Source of the DNA: Echria macrotheca
Lineage: Eukaryota > Ascomycota > Sordariomycetes > Sordariales > Schizotheciaceae
Length of the DNA stretch: 64,000 bases
Reading direction: 5' to 3'
Assembly (NCBI GenBank): GCA_030411725.1
Contig: MU839855.1
Location: 1 to 64,000 of the forward strand
Each line of letters begins with the position of its first letter. The stretch's first letter is position 1. Positions 11,831 to 22,395 of the stretch are shown piece by piece. Under the pieces are notes generated by a model. It saw only the letters and a program-made list of their open reading frames with translations, had not been told where the DNA came from and made no database searches. Position numbers and translations under genes: made by a program.

Positions 11831-12749
11831 GCTAGCCCGCGGTCGGCACCAGCCTCGCAACATTTGCAACGTATCAGGAACCAAAGTAAGGTCTAGATAA
11901 CTTCCGTCACCAGCGCAACACGACGATCTTCGACTACTTTGCTCCGCATCAAGATTTGCTTTTTCCTTTTCTTCTTTTTTTGTTTTTTACTTTTTGGTAC
12001 TCTCTGTTCTTGATACGATGTCCGTCGGGCAAACATCTAATGAGGCATGGTGAGAGAATCAGAGATTGAGGGAAACTGTTTCCTGTGGCGAGAGCTGATA
12101 TCTTCGATGACCAGTATAAATCAAGGCGCTACAGTGACACGTCGATGTCACTTTTCGGTGGGAGTCAATACTTGCTAGGTTCAAGGGTACGGTTTTAACC
12201 ATCTGGAGATACTCTCAAATTAGGGGGTTGGTCATAATGGCGAACTGCTGGGAAGAAATAGTCGACGCAACCCAGGAAACTCGAACCGGGAAGGCTGAGT
12301 AGCTGAAGTGGGTAACGGTTCCGGGATCACGACCTAGGGTGATTGGATATGACTTGACACGTCTTTCACGGATGTGAAACCATACGGATGCAGGAGAACG
12401 ATGGGTCGGAGCTCAAGGTAGGTAGATAGGTTTAGTTTGGCCTAACAACCATGAAACTTACGCCGACTTCCCTACCTTAAACGAGCACCGAGAGATGATG
12501 GAATCCATAGTCACCCAGATTTTTTTTAAGGAATTTTGGCTTCAAGTTGACAAGACCGAAAAATCTGGCGTACTTGAAGTCATCAGGTTCGCGATCTCAG
12601 TCATGTGTCTCCCCACGCTTGGAAACTAGCATCTGTTGCAGTTTTCGGTTTCCTTCTCCAGGTACCTGCGTTTCCGGCAATGCAGCCCATCCGAAATGGT
12701 ATCTATCTGTGAGAAATACATTTGCTCGATCAGGTATATACCGTCTGAT

Positions 12750-13560
12750 CAAGGAAGACCGACGCCCGCTGTACATAAGAACCGGACAACGCCTTTCTGA
12801 TAAAGTGACTTCGAATGCCGTTCAAGATCGTTGCCGCACTGAAGCTTCTTCTCCACTGGCTGCCAGAGATGTCGTATAACTGGTTTAGTTGTAAGTATAG
12901 GTCTTTGGAAAGTTAGCAGTAGACTGCATAGGTAGTGTAGGTACGCGGCCGCTTCAAGTGAGGACAGCCGAGGATGGTGAACTGCCGCCACCTTGGGCTG
13001 GGTTTTAGTCTTGACAAATTGGTTAAATGGAAAACAGTCGGGTTGCGATGGTATCACCAGAATGGATAGACCTGCTTGTATCTATGCTAAGACAGTGGCC
13101 CTGCGGAGTGTCTCGTGGCTGCACACGACGTCGCGGAGCAGCTTCCCCGGTTCCGCCCAATGTTTCTGCGCCTTGAACAGGAGCCCGAGACTGTTTACCG
13201 CAACGATGGTTTCTGGATGGCCTGTATCAATGGCCGCCCTAATGGCGAGGAAACCGGTGTACATCTTCTCGGCCAGAAGGTGTTTGCCTTGACTCTTGTA
13301 CACCCCGCCGGACGATCGTGGGTTTTGAGGGACTGAACTCCCTCCTTTGGGTTTCCCAGGCTTCCGTAAGCACACCAATTGCGTCGTCGAATCATCGGCG
13401 GGCATGTAATCTTAATCAGAATTTCTAGCCGCAAGAGGCTGTCCTCAACCGCATGTCTCGTCAGGGGGCTCTCAACAAAAAGTATCTTGACCGACCTGGC
13501 TGCTTCGTCCGTCCATCCGTACGCGACGGCCAGCAACTGCAACGCGGCAATAGTTTGCAG
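12750..13560 (-). pseudogene. Decayed TPR-repeat (kinesin-light-chain-like) gene
   Basis: On the minus strand at 13290-13090 a frame reads AEKMYTGFLAI, HPETIVAVNSLGLLFKAQ, then AEPGKLLRDVV. This is the AExxYxRALxI...HPxTLxxxNNLAxxLxxQGKYxEAExLxRxxL pattern of fungal TPR arrays, which in full genes follow a patatin, HET or NB-ARC domain. A second shifted unit lies at 13560-13430 (LQLLAVAYGWTDEAARSVKI). Stops and frame shifts interrupt it and no nucleotide-binding domain is recognisable nearby. Confidence 0.5.
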
Positions 13561-13689
13561 GTGGGGACGGGTCTAATGGAGAAACCAGACTGGACCCGAT
13601 AAACTTCTTGACGGACTTATTAGCACCAGGGGCACTCCCGAAAAAGCTTCGCAGGTCTACTTGGCAGCCGAGCAGCCGCCCACCCACTA

Positions 13690-14990
13690 CCTCCCCTCGA
13701 GATCAAGGCAAATTTCACCCAAAAGAACTGCTTCTATTAACCCAAAAAGGGACAGTACTGATTCACCGAGGTCGTCGGTCTGTGGCCCTTTCCTACATTG
13801 CGCCAGGTGATAGAACCAGTACGCAGCGTAGCGAAAGAACTGGTGGGATATGGACCGGTCTAAAACCAAGTCTACTAAGGCACGCAAAGGCTATGTCAGC
13901 GTGACACCGCGCTTCCCGAAATACGATCAGAGAAACGAGAGGGGACGTGGGATTCGGGTTTTGGGCTTTGCCCCTGCATCAGAGATAGAAGTTCCAGACC
14001 GATACATGTGTAGCAGTGACCTCTCCAGTAGGCTCATAGAGATGAAGAAGGGTTTGGCAAAAACCTGATGGGGTCTCGAACCTCCCTAACCATCTCATCG
14101 GTAGCAAGTATTGTCATTCCTCGATCGACTAAGATAGGTTCCCGAAGCGCCGCGGCACTCAACCACGCGCGGTCGCACACGAGAAACTAGATGATCCGGT
14201 GCTGCTGGCAGACTCGCTTCCGTTGCTACGGAAAAGGGGATTCCGTGGCCACGGTGATGCTGGCGTATAATTTTGTGACTTGATATTGCTCGACGGCTGC
14301 TAGGAGCTCGATGACAGTGATTTGTTTGTCTAAGATATTGAACAGCACCCGAGCGTATATGTGTAGACCTGCCAACTTCCTTGATAGCGCGGATGTAATC
14401 CTGGGCACCGGTGAGTTTTCGAGCTCGTCATCGTCGGAAAATAACGCTCTGGCACCTTTTGCAATGACCATGTCTGTGTCATGACATGTATCATCTGTCG
14501 AGATCGTGATTGGAATGTGCTGTTCATCTAGGAGGCATATAACACAGCTGAGGCCCGGCTCGACACCGATGGAACACGGCTTGACTCGAAAACTTTGACA
14601 GCATACCTACCCAATCACCCTATGCTCATCCCTGGCGATTAGTTGGAACACCTGACGTCATATAATCCATCCTTAACTCGCCCAGATGAGTCTCAGCGCG
14701 CAAAGAACGAGTGCACCGTGATCGGGGGATGCTCAGCAGGCGGTGCGTGTCCCACCAGACTACAAGTGCTGCGGGTTATCCGTAATGACGTAGTTCTAAA
14801 ACTCAACCTAGTAAGGTCTTGCTTGACTTACCACGTCCCGGGGGACCGAGGGCGCGGATGAACTACGTTTGAACATGGATTAGACGCTTATGAAACCAGG
14901 CGTACGTTCCGGGGACAATGGCTTTAAAAAGAGTCCGGTACCATAGCGGGGGTGTGTAGGTGCGCGAAAGACCTGTTGAGTTAATTGCAT
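13690..14990. other. Decayed DNA without a supported gene
   Basis: Short frames only. The minus-strand frame at 14471-14226 (81 aa) has a helical look but no recognised motif and no splice partners that extend it. It may be upstream remains of the TPR gene relic. Confidence 0.4.
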
Positions 14991-14999
14991 TTCTTAGAC

Positions 15000-16140
15000 T
15001 AATAGCTCAAAACATGCTAACTGCTTTCCGATATGCTAACTCGCTCCCTGACATGGTAACTGCACAAGCCCTTTGATTGGCTGTAGAATGGCTGGCACGT
15101 ACGGGCCTTGGCAGGTGGTTACGGGCGGTAGTAACTGGGGCCTGGTGTGGCTGGGTAGCCTGATTACGTGATAAGGAGCGCATAGACCACTACAGTACGT
15201 AATTAATTCAGGGCTTGCATGTATTTAGGGCTTGCATGTACTAATTATTTACTTTAACCCTGCAGCCTGTGCTAGGCCCTTACGTGCTAACTACCTCGCG
15301 TAACTACCTCACGCAATTACCTCGCGGAACCACCTTGCAACTACCTGGCAGCAATGGCTTACGCAGCAAGCCCTGGTTAGTTGCTATCTTCAACGATTGC
15401 CTGGCCGGAAGATCCAAGGCTTACCTGTAGGTAGGAAGATCTAGGGTGCAGGGCGACGAAGGGCCGGTACGCAGAGGCAATCGGTCGCGTAAAGGTACTT
15501 GATTGCGTGCGAGAAGGGCTGATTGCGCGCGAGTTAGCCATGACTTCGAAGGGTTGCTCACCTGATTGAAAGGGGTTGGATTGAAGGGGGTTGGATTGAA
15601 GGGGGTCGTTGGCTGGTTGTTTTGCTGTTGCGATGGCTGCAGTTAGACCTTTGTAAAGGTTGCAAGATTGACGAAGTTCTTAAGTTTTTAAAGGCTGTGG
15701 AAGGAAGGTATAAGGTAGTCGCCTGGTTGGCCGGGTGGCTGGCCGGTAACAACGATTATCCGTGACTGTGATTGAGTGAAGGGGACTGTTAGTAGCCGAC
15801 TAGCTGTTGAATCGCTTGGGGGGTGAAGACCACGATTACCTCCCTTTGTAAGCTGACGAGGGTCTGTTAGGATTGTAGGGCCGTATAGGGGCTTGTTTAT
15901 ACTACGGCCTATTCCTTAATACCCCTTGACCTAGTAAATAACCCCTTATATAACGGTATATCGCTGATTTTGCTGCTGTGCCCCCCCTTGTCCGGTACAT
16001 TACCCATCCTGGCCAGGCCCTATCTGGTTTGTTGTAGCTAATTAGAGAGCTCGCATTGTGGCCTACTGTACTCCCTGAAGTGGGCCGGTGTAGTTAGCAT
16101 GTCGGATACCCTGTTAGTATGTCGGTAGCGATAAGCTTAA
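15000..16140. mobile_element. Putative non-autonomous element with subterminal inverted repeats
   Basis: CATGCTAACT (15013-15022) and ATATGCTAACT (15031-15041) near the left edge are matched in inverted orientation by AGTTAGCATG (16092-16101) and GTTAGTATGTCGG (16113-16125). The 1.1-kb interior has no ORF. It is built of short tandem repeats: AACTACCTCGCG-like 13-mers (about 15288-15345), a 16-mer GGGTTGGATTGAAGGG (15572-15605) and a doubled AGGGCTTGCATGTA (about 15210-15240). This resembles a MITE or hAT-like derivative. Exact ends and target duplication could not be fixed, so the boundaries are approximate. Confidence 0.4.
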
Positions 16141-16169
16141 CCGTACGGTTAGACTAACTCGTTTTATTT

Positions 16170-16844
16170 AGCCTTATAAGCCTGTTGAAAACCTATACTT
16201 TCCCGCTATGGTATTCAGCGTTAACATCGCTCGTCGGATCCAGCCAAATAATGACTCTCTGCCGCATATTAGCGACGGCCAGATTGGCCCATGAAGAACT
16301 CCTTGGCCTGAGCCTGCGATTACACGAGAAAAAAGAAGGCGGCTATACCAGAAATACTGGCAAAAAAAAGCCGCCACAAGCTGTCTCAACTGAGCCCTCG
16401 CATCAGCGGCCTCGGCATGTTCATGTCCGGCCTTCAGACTTTCTATCACAGCTTACAGGCCTTTTGCCTTTCAGAGCTGTATCCCCCGGTTGATCGCATT
16501 GCCTTGTTTCAGCAACAGGTGAAATGGGAATTTGCTCGCGCGATCGCTACTGCTTTCACTTCCGATTCCACTTCCTTTCGCCACAGTTTGAGGTTGCTGA
16601 GCCGGTCTTGGAACGTTTTCTCCAGGCTATCCCGGAACTGTAGTATAGATGGACGACTCAGTCCCGTCCTTGAGATATGTTTGTCCCAGTGCTTAAACAG
16701 CGTTCCACGTTCACATGCCAACGGAGAAGAGAATCTCGTTTCACAGATGAGAGACGACGTCAAACCGAACCAGCCTCGGCAAACTCTGCCCGATCTTTCA
16801 AGCATTTCGACAACTCGAAGGACAAGCTCATGATAACCACTCAA
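16170..16844 (-). pseudogene. NLR N-terminal relic
   Basis: A minus-strand frame of 111 codons (16844-16509) is predicted to be helical and ends LEKTFQDRLSNLKLWRKEVE followed by AVAIARAN. This resembles the coiled region just before NACHT in fungal STAND proteins. Further along, after a stop and frame change, IIWLDPTSDVNAEYH (near 16240) looks like the WLxPxDxxxxY linker that precedes NACHT. No P-loop follows before the AT-rich junction. Confidence 0.42.
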
Positions 16845-16849
16845 GATCT

Positions 16850-18054
16850 ACACATTCTAATTTTAGTCAATGTAGATATTTGCGCTTCACGTATCTCGCG
16901 TAGAGGGGTGCGCCTTGGTCAACAGCAAAAGATAGCCTAGAGGGATGCCATGACGGCGGGAGATGTTTGGATTTAGTTCGACATGATGTCGTCATGCTGC
17001 CGGATAATTCCAAGTATGGGTGTCTGTTGTGGGGTGGGTGCCTTAGGCCCCCACACCACCATATCTTCCATTCTGGACCTTCCAGCCTTTTCCACCTTCA
17101 CCATCACCACCATAGGTCAGATAGATCTATGGATGAGTTTCACCCGCACACCCCCGTCAGTGTCAGTTTGCGTGAAATTCCGAGTGACCGCCGGGCAGCG
17201 TTCCCGTCAGGGGTCCGGTATCCGCTTTAGTGACATTTTTCCCCAGCTACCTACGCCGCGTTCGAAAATTGTACTTTTCCGCTAGCCCTATATCCACCAT
17301 TGTCGTATCCAGCTCGCATATAAACAACGTGTCGTCTATAATGGGAATACCTAATGTGTGGAAGGAAGGATATCCTTTTTTTCTGCCTCTCAGCCGAGGG
17401 CCGCGACACCCTGAGGATCAGCGTCGTGGGCTGCGCATCCGTCGCCATTCAGGTCCCCGCGCTGCAAGTGCTTGGTCGCAAGCTCACCGTGGCCGGGGCC
17501 GGCATGTCGTGGGAGGACATCACTGGAACGATGGACGGCGCCAGCTGGCGCTTTTGTACCCATTTGAACGGCTGGTGGCCAATCCGCTGAACTGTTCGCA
17601 GCTGCAGCGCGCGCAGTTAGGCATCCAGCACTTGTACCGCTGGCCAGTCGCAGTACTCTGTGGCCGTCGTCGGGTGTCGTGCCGTAGCCACTCGTTCTCG
17701 AGACCGGATGCATGCGCGCTTGACAGGGGCGCCACCGCATTTCCAGATCTGCGTCGCGGCAGGTTGCGGATGCCGTGGGTTGTGCTGTGTGGTGGGGTGC
17801 TGAGACATGATGCAGCCACTGCGCGGAATGGTTACGGCGACGGGGTGAGGTTCCGGCGGTTGCCGGCCGGAGGCTGCCAGTCAACCGGTGACTGGTGCTC
17901 AGGGTGCTGCCCGAACAACATTGCAGCTTGTGCCCGATGCAGATCTTTAAACCAAGCTTTAATACTCATGTCTGCTCCACAGCCTCTGAAATGGGACCTG
18001 GAACGGGTGTTAACACCAAGAAATATACCAAGAAAAACAGCTTGTGTCTTCAAC
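16850..18054. other. Upstream region of the HET gene
   Basis: No convincing gene. A plus-strand frame at 17354-17590 contains RDTLRISVVGCASVAIQV and DITGTMDGASWRF, which looks protein-like but stops after 78 codons and is not recognised. A frame continuous with the HET gene is open back to 17230, but its early part has no HET-protein features, so it is treated as 5' flanking sequence. Confidence 0.4.
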
Positions 18055-19983
18055 ATGGACCTCTTCACCAACGTCCTCTCCATCTTCCTCCCCAGCTACT
18101 GCCGCCTCTGCCTCGTGCGTCTCCCCAGCAGCGCGCGCAAGGACCGTAGCCTCGACAAAGTCATCCAGATCGTCTCGTCCAAGTATGAGCAGATCCCGCT
18201 CGTCGATATCCGCCGCTCCGGCGAGCGCGGCTGCCGCGTGTGCCAGGGCATCTTCGAGGGCCTCCGGCAGAAGTGCGCGGGCCGAGAACACCTGGCCGGC
18301 ATAACGTGGCAGGACTGGAGCCAGTGGTTCAGCTTCGAGGTCAAGAAGGACAAGAAGGACATCGTGTACCCCGACAACCCCGTCGCCTACTCGGCCGACT
18401 TCCGGCTCTTCTACGACTGCGACACTCCCACGCCCGCCGACCCCAAGTCCATCTCGCCCTTCGTCATCAAGAACCCGAACCCCGCCAGCCTCGTCGACGC
18501 CAAGTCCTACGTGCGCGCCATCAAGATTCTCATGGATGACTGCGCGCGCCGCCACAAGGAATGCATCCCGCGGCCCATCCCCCACGACGCGCCCCTCCCC
18601 GCGCGCATGCTCCGCATCACCGACTCGGGAGGCGCCCACCCCTCCGTCCAACTGGTCGAGTTCCCAACCCGCGAGGACTACATCTGCCTCTCCCACTGCT
18701 GGGGGCAGGTTCGCCCCGAATGCATCACCACCCAAGCCTCCTACAGCCGCAACAAAGCCGGCATCCCGTGGCGCACTATCCCGCGCACCTTCCAAGACGC
18801 CATCACCATCACCCACCTCCTCGGAAAGCAATACCTCTGGATCGACTCCATGTGCATCATCCAAGGCGACGAAGCCGACTGGCGGTCCGAAGCCTCGAAA
18901 ATGTGCTCCATCTACGAAAACGCCGCCCTCACGCTCATGGCCACCCGCGCCGCCAACGCCCACGACGGGCTGCTCCCCCCGCCCCTCGCCCTCTTCACTC
19001 ACGAGATCCCCACCCCGGGCCTCCCCGGCCGCCTCGTCCTCGCCCAGCAGACCCACGAACACCTCGAGCGCGTGCCCGCCCGCCCGCAGAGCTACCACGG
19101 CACGCGCTTCCCGCTGCTGCACCGTGCCTGGGTCTTCCAGGAGCGCTGTCTCTCGCTGCGGGTGGCCCACTTCACGGCCGAGGGCGTCGTGTACGAGTGC
19201 CCCGGCGGGTTCGAGCCGGGCATTCCGGGCAAGGAATACGAGTCGTTCAACCCGCCGCCGCTGAAGCTCGGCCGGGGGCTGTGGACGGCGCCGCGGAACA
19301 GGGCCGAGTTTGCCGGGCTGTGGAACCAGCTCGTGGAGATGTACTCGGGGTTGGAGCTGACGTTTGGGAAGGATAGCCTGCCGGCGATGGCCGGGCTGGC
19401 CAAGCAGATGGCGGTCAAGAGTCGTGAGAGGGGGTATGACCCCGGCAGGTACCTCGCCGGACTGTGGGAGGACACGTTTGCGGACAGTTTGATTTGGGGT
19501 GGGCGGACGAGGGTGTACAGGGGGAAGGGCTGGATTGCGCCGTCTTGGTCGTGGGCGCTGGCGAACGGGGCGGTGGATGTCAAGTGGAGGTACAATGATC
19601 TTGATCTGGTCGACTTTGATGTCGCGCTTAAGGGCCCCGATGAGTTTGGCGAAATTTCGTCGCTGCGTGTGAGGGTTGCGACGCGGCTGATTGAGATGAA
19701 GACGGCCGACAAGGAGGCGAACGGCCTGTCGGAGAACAACCTCCCCATGCCCAGCGGGGGCTGGCTTACCCTCAAGGGCATTCCCAAGAAGATGAAGCTC
19801 CCCAAGACCGTGTTCTGTGTCCTCTCGCAGTATGGGGGCGCCCTGCTGGTCTTGGTTCCCGTAGCTGGTGCTCCGAACACGTACAAGAGATTCTGTTGTG
19901 TCCCGGATGTGTGGAACGCAGCCCGCGAGCAGCTCCTGGAAATGGAGAAGAAACAGCCAAAAGTTGAGTTTGAACTGGTTTAG
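18055..19983 (+). CDS. HET-domain (heterokaryon incompatibility) protein
   Basis: A single open exon of 642 aa. The HET domain runs from about residue 206 to 365. Visible motifs are YICLSHCWG, IPWRTIPRTFQDAI, KQYLWIDSMCIIQGDEADWR, EASKMCSIYENAALTLMAT and RAWVFQERCLSLRVAHF, the standard order of PF06985. HET proteins trigger programmed cell death after fusion of incompatible hyphae, often downstream of NLRs. An N-terminal CxxC pair (CRLCL) and GERGCRVCQGI lie in the region before the domain, as is common. The start at 18055 (MDLFTNVL) is preferred because family members begin about 15 residues before such a cysteine motif; an in-frame ATG at 17968 is the alternative. The gene is GC-rich and undamaged while its surroundings are decayed, suggesting selection or recent arrival. 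Confidence 0.88.
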   Translation: MDLFTNVLSIFLPSYCRLCLVRLPSSARKDRSLDKVIQIVSSKYEQIPLVDIRRSGERGCRVCQGIFEGLRQKCAGREHLAGITWQDWSQWFSFEVKKDKKDIVYPDNPVAYSADFRLFYDCDTPTPADPKSISPFVIKNPNPASLVDAKSYVRAIKILMDDCARRHKECIPRPIPHDAPLPARMLRITDSGGAHPSVQLVEFPTREDYICLSHCWGQVRPECITTQASYSRNKAGIPWRTIPRTFQDAITITHLLGKQYLWIDSMCIIQGDEADWRSEASKMCSIYENAALTLMATRAANAHDGLLPPPLALFTHEIPTPGLPGRLVLAQQTHEHLERVPARPQSYHGTRFPLLHRAWVFQERCLSLRVAHFTAEGVVYECPGGFEPGIPGKEYESFNPPPLKLGRGLWTAPRNRAEFAGLWNQLVEMYSGLELTFGKDSLPAMAGLAKQMAVKSRERGYDPGRYLAGLWEDTFADSLIWGGRTRVYRGKGWIAPSWSWALANGAVDVKWRYNDLDLVDFDVALKGPDEFGEISSLRVRVATRLIEMKTADKEANGLSENNLPMPSGGWLTLKGIPKKMKLPKTVFCVLSQYGGALLVLVPVAGAPNTYKRFCCVPDVWNAAREQLLEMEKKQPKVEFELV

Positions 19984-21960
19984 GCCTGACATCAGATGGA
20001 TCTCTTTCACCATTATTCTCATGACTCTGCTGGAATAATTCAGGTTCTCTGTTTTCAATAGAAGAGTGAATTGATTCCCTGACATCTGCTCCATGTCCAT
20101 TGAACACCTTTTTACATGTCATGAGGGACTCCTGTGATGATGTTGTTAAGGGACGCGGGTTGAGTCGGAGGTTCCTCCTGAGCGGGGAGGATGCCAATCT
20201 TTGGGATAACCAACAAGGATCCTAGTTGGCTAACCAGACTCTTGATTGACCAATGAGCTTGGTTGACCGGGTTAACCGCTTAATGTTTTGGTAGACCAAT
20301 TACATTTTTACACCTTTGGTTAACTAACCACACCTTTGATCAGCTACCCTGCTGCTCACTAGGAAGCTTTAAGGCGACATTAAGGAGATCGCTTTTGTAT
20401 GAGCGAATGCGAACCCTATAAACGATGACTTAACGGTACAGCTGTTGTCGAACTACCGAAGGATAAACCCCGGGGGGGTGGGCACCGCGTTGCTAGCCGG
20501 TTACTTACATTACTATACGGTGGCCGCAAATGACTCTGGGTGCTTAACTGCCGCCGGGAGCGGTATTACTGTGGTTACCGTGGTTGATTTACATATGGAT
20601 CCCGGGTGAAGGATAGGTAATCTTATGTAGAGGCAGGACCTGGCGCTGATGTTGGAGAACATGTCAATCCGTAAAGAGCCTGCTTAGGATTTGCTCGCGT
20701 TAGGACTACGAAAATGTGCTATACTCCGTAGGCGAGCTATACCGCTATACGCTTATATCTCCAAGACGTTTATCGGCAATTTGGCGTCCGATCCAAGGGG
20801 ACGCTTTGGAAAAAGATGGTCCCTTAAAGGGCGGGCCGCATTTTGGTCTGGGGCTGCTATGACAGCGTTTTTGGATTATGAAAAGCTCCCGGACTTCCTG
20901 TATGACGGTTAGAGAGGGTAATAAAATGCCTGGGACCGATGTTTTTTTAAGGCACTGTTATTAGCTATTGACTACTAAGACCGCTGGGGGAGACGCTGCT
21001 GTCCGCAGCCTACGACTGTTTTGGAACCAGGACTCGGGGCGAAGTAAAACGGGATCCGGTGCTCGTTATGTTGTTGATTAAACATAGGGTAACAGTCAGA
21101 CACCGCCTCGCTAATATCGTTGCGACGGCCGTTAACAACTTAAAGAGGGATTAAATAGAGTATTTATACACCCGTAAATATGTCGTTAAGCTACCGAAGT
21201 TAAAATGCGTACTTGCAGCAATACTTAAAGTAAACAAACTAACGTAACGGGATCCGGATAAGGGGTTTTTATATACACCAAGGAAGAGACACTAGACCAA
21301 CGCATATATCAGGCTAATCGTCAACTTCAGACTTCCTCTTTAGCCGAGAAACCTTTACCGAGCCGTTCGTTTACGGCCTCAGACGACATTCTGGCCGCGG
21401 TGCTGAAACAGAGCATAGCGGACAACACCACAGCACCATTCTAAAAGACCACGGGACGCCCTATTAAGCGCCGATAACTATACTCTATGGGACAGGCCCC
21501 GAGCCGAGCAGGAGATAGTGCCGGATATGCCGGTCCGTGTCGTCTAAGAGTCTCTTCCCGCATACACACATCCCGCCGGTTAGATGAGATGTGGTCCAGT
21601 GCAGCTCCACCCGTCTAGCAGGTACGGTAGAACCACCAGTTCCTCCTAGAACGAGGCGTGGATGGCCCTCCACACTCCACGTATGCCCCTCCTCCGCCAA
21701 CATCAACCTGCTCGCCTCGCCCTCCTGTTCGCGCGATCTAGTTTACATAGCTAGCTGGCAGATGAGATACGCCGTCTCCCTCGTAGGCCAAGTTGAGTTT
21801 GACCGAGCCAAACTCGACAAGGAGGTTAAATGCCACCGGCGATAGCCGGCGAGCAGCCTTCCAGCAGGCCAGAACTTGTTCACCGGCACCTTAGGGGCAC
21901 GCCAGCGGGTTTACCACATCAGGCCGCCTTATCACTCCGCTCCAGCCGTCTGTTCTCTAG
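19984..21960. other. Gene-poor decayed DNA with GGTTAACC-type motifs
   Basis: No supported gene. At 20235-20345 the sequence has several TTGACC/GGTTAACC/TTGGTTAACTAACC motifs; read on the minus strand, part of it (ATGTAATTGG..., GCGGTTAACCCGGT) matches 8849-8892. A 73-codon plus frame at 20691-20912 has no recognised motif. Low-complexity, mutated look throughout. Confidence 0.45.
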
Positions 21961-21974
21961 AAACCCTTCTCTGG

Positions 21975-22395
21975 TCGGGAGACCATGAATACCTTTCCGG
22001 GCCAATTATAGCGCAAAATCACTATGATTGGCCGTTGACGACATTTATGATCCTTAAACTACAAACCCCTTATGAAACAATCATAGACGAGTGTCAGATG
22101 CGTTTATGGTCTTGAGAACCACGAAGCGCAAAGTCCCTGTGATCGGCTGGAGCCGACCTTTATGGTCCAAAAACCACAAGGGTTTGATGGACCAATCACA
22201 AACGAGTGTCAAATGCGTTCATGGTCTCCAGGACCATAAAGCGAAGTCTCTGTAATTGGTTGGTACGATGTTCATGGTCTTCAAAACCGCAGGTCCTTTA
22301 TGAGCCAATTACAGAAAGTGTCAACGCGTTTATGGTCTCCAGGACCACGGAGCTCTCCAGGGCCATGAAGCGTAAAGTCCCTGCGATTGGCTACA
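21975..22395. repeat. Tandem repeat, about 113-bp unit, roughly 3.5 copies
   Basis: Units begin GAGTGTCARATGCGTT(T/C)ATGG at 22090 and 22204, with a shortened GTGTCAACGCGTTTATGG at 22318 and a diverged earlier unit from about 21978. Each unit carries a small palindrome (ATGGTCTCCAGGACCAT or variants) and a phrase like CCAATYACARA before the next unit. The array has no coding frame and looks like a small subtelomeric satellite. Confidence 0.65.

Noticed and set aside
15000..16140. Possible CRISPR-like spaced repeats
   Set aside because: Eukaryotic context; repeats are short tandem units of varied length without uniform spacers.
17230..18054. Upstream in-frame extension of the HET gene (275 codons)
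   Set aside because: Open but without HET-family features or conserved start context; the family normally begins near the chosen Met.
18010..20100. 696-codon open frame antisense to the HET gene
   Set aside because: Arises from strong GC bias at third positions of the HET gene; no recognisable motif (runs of R, P, V, G), and it covers the gene end to end.
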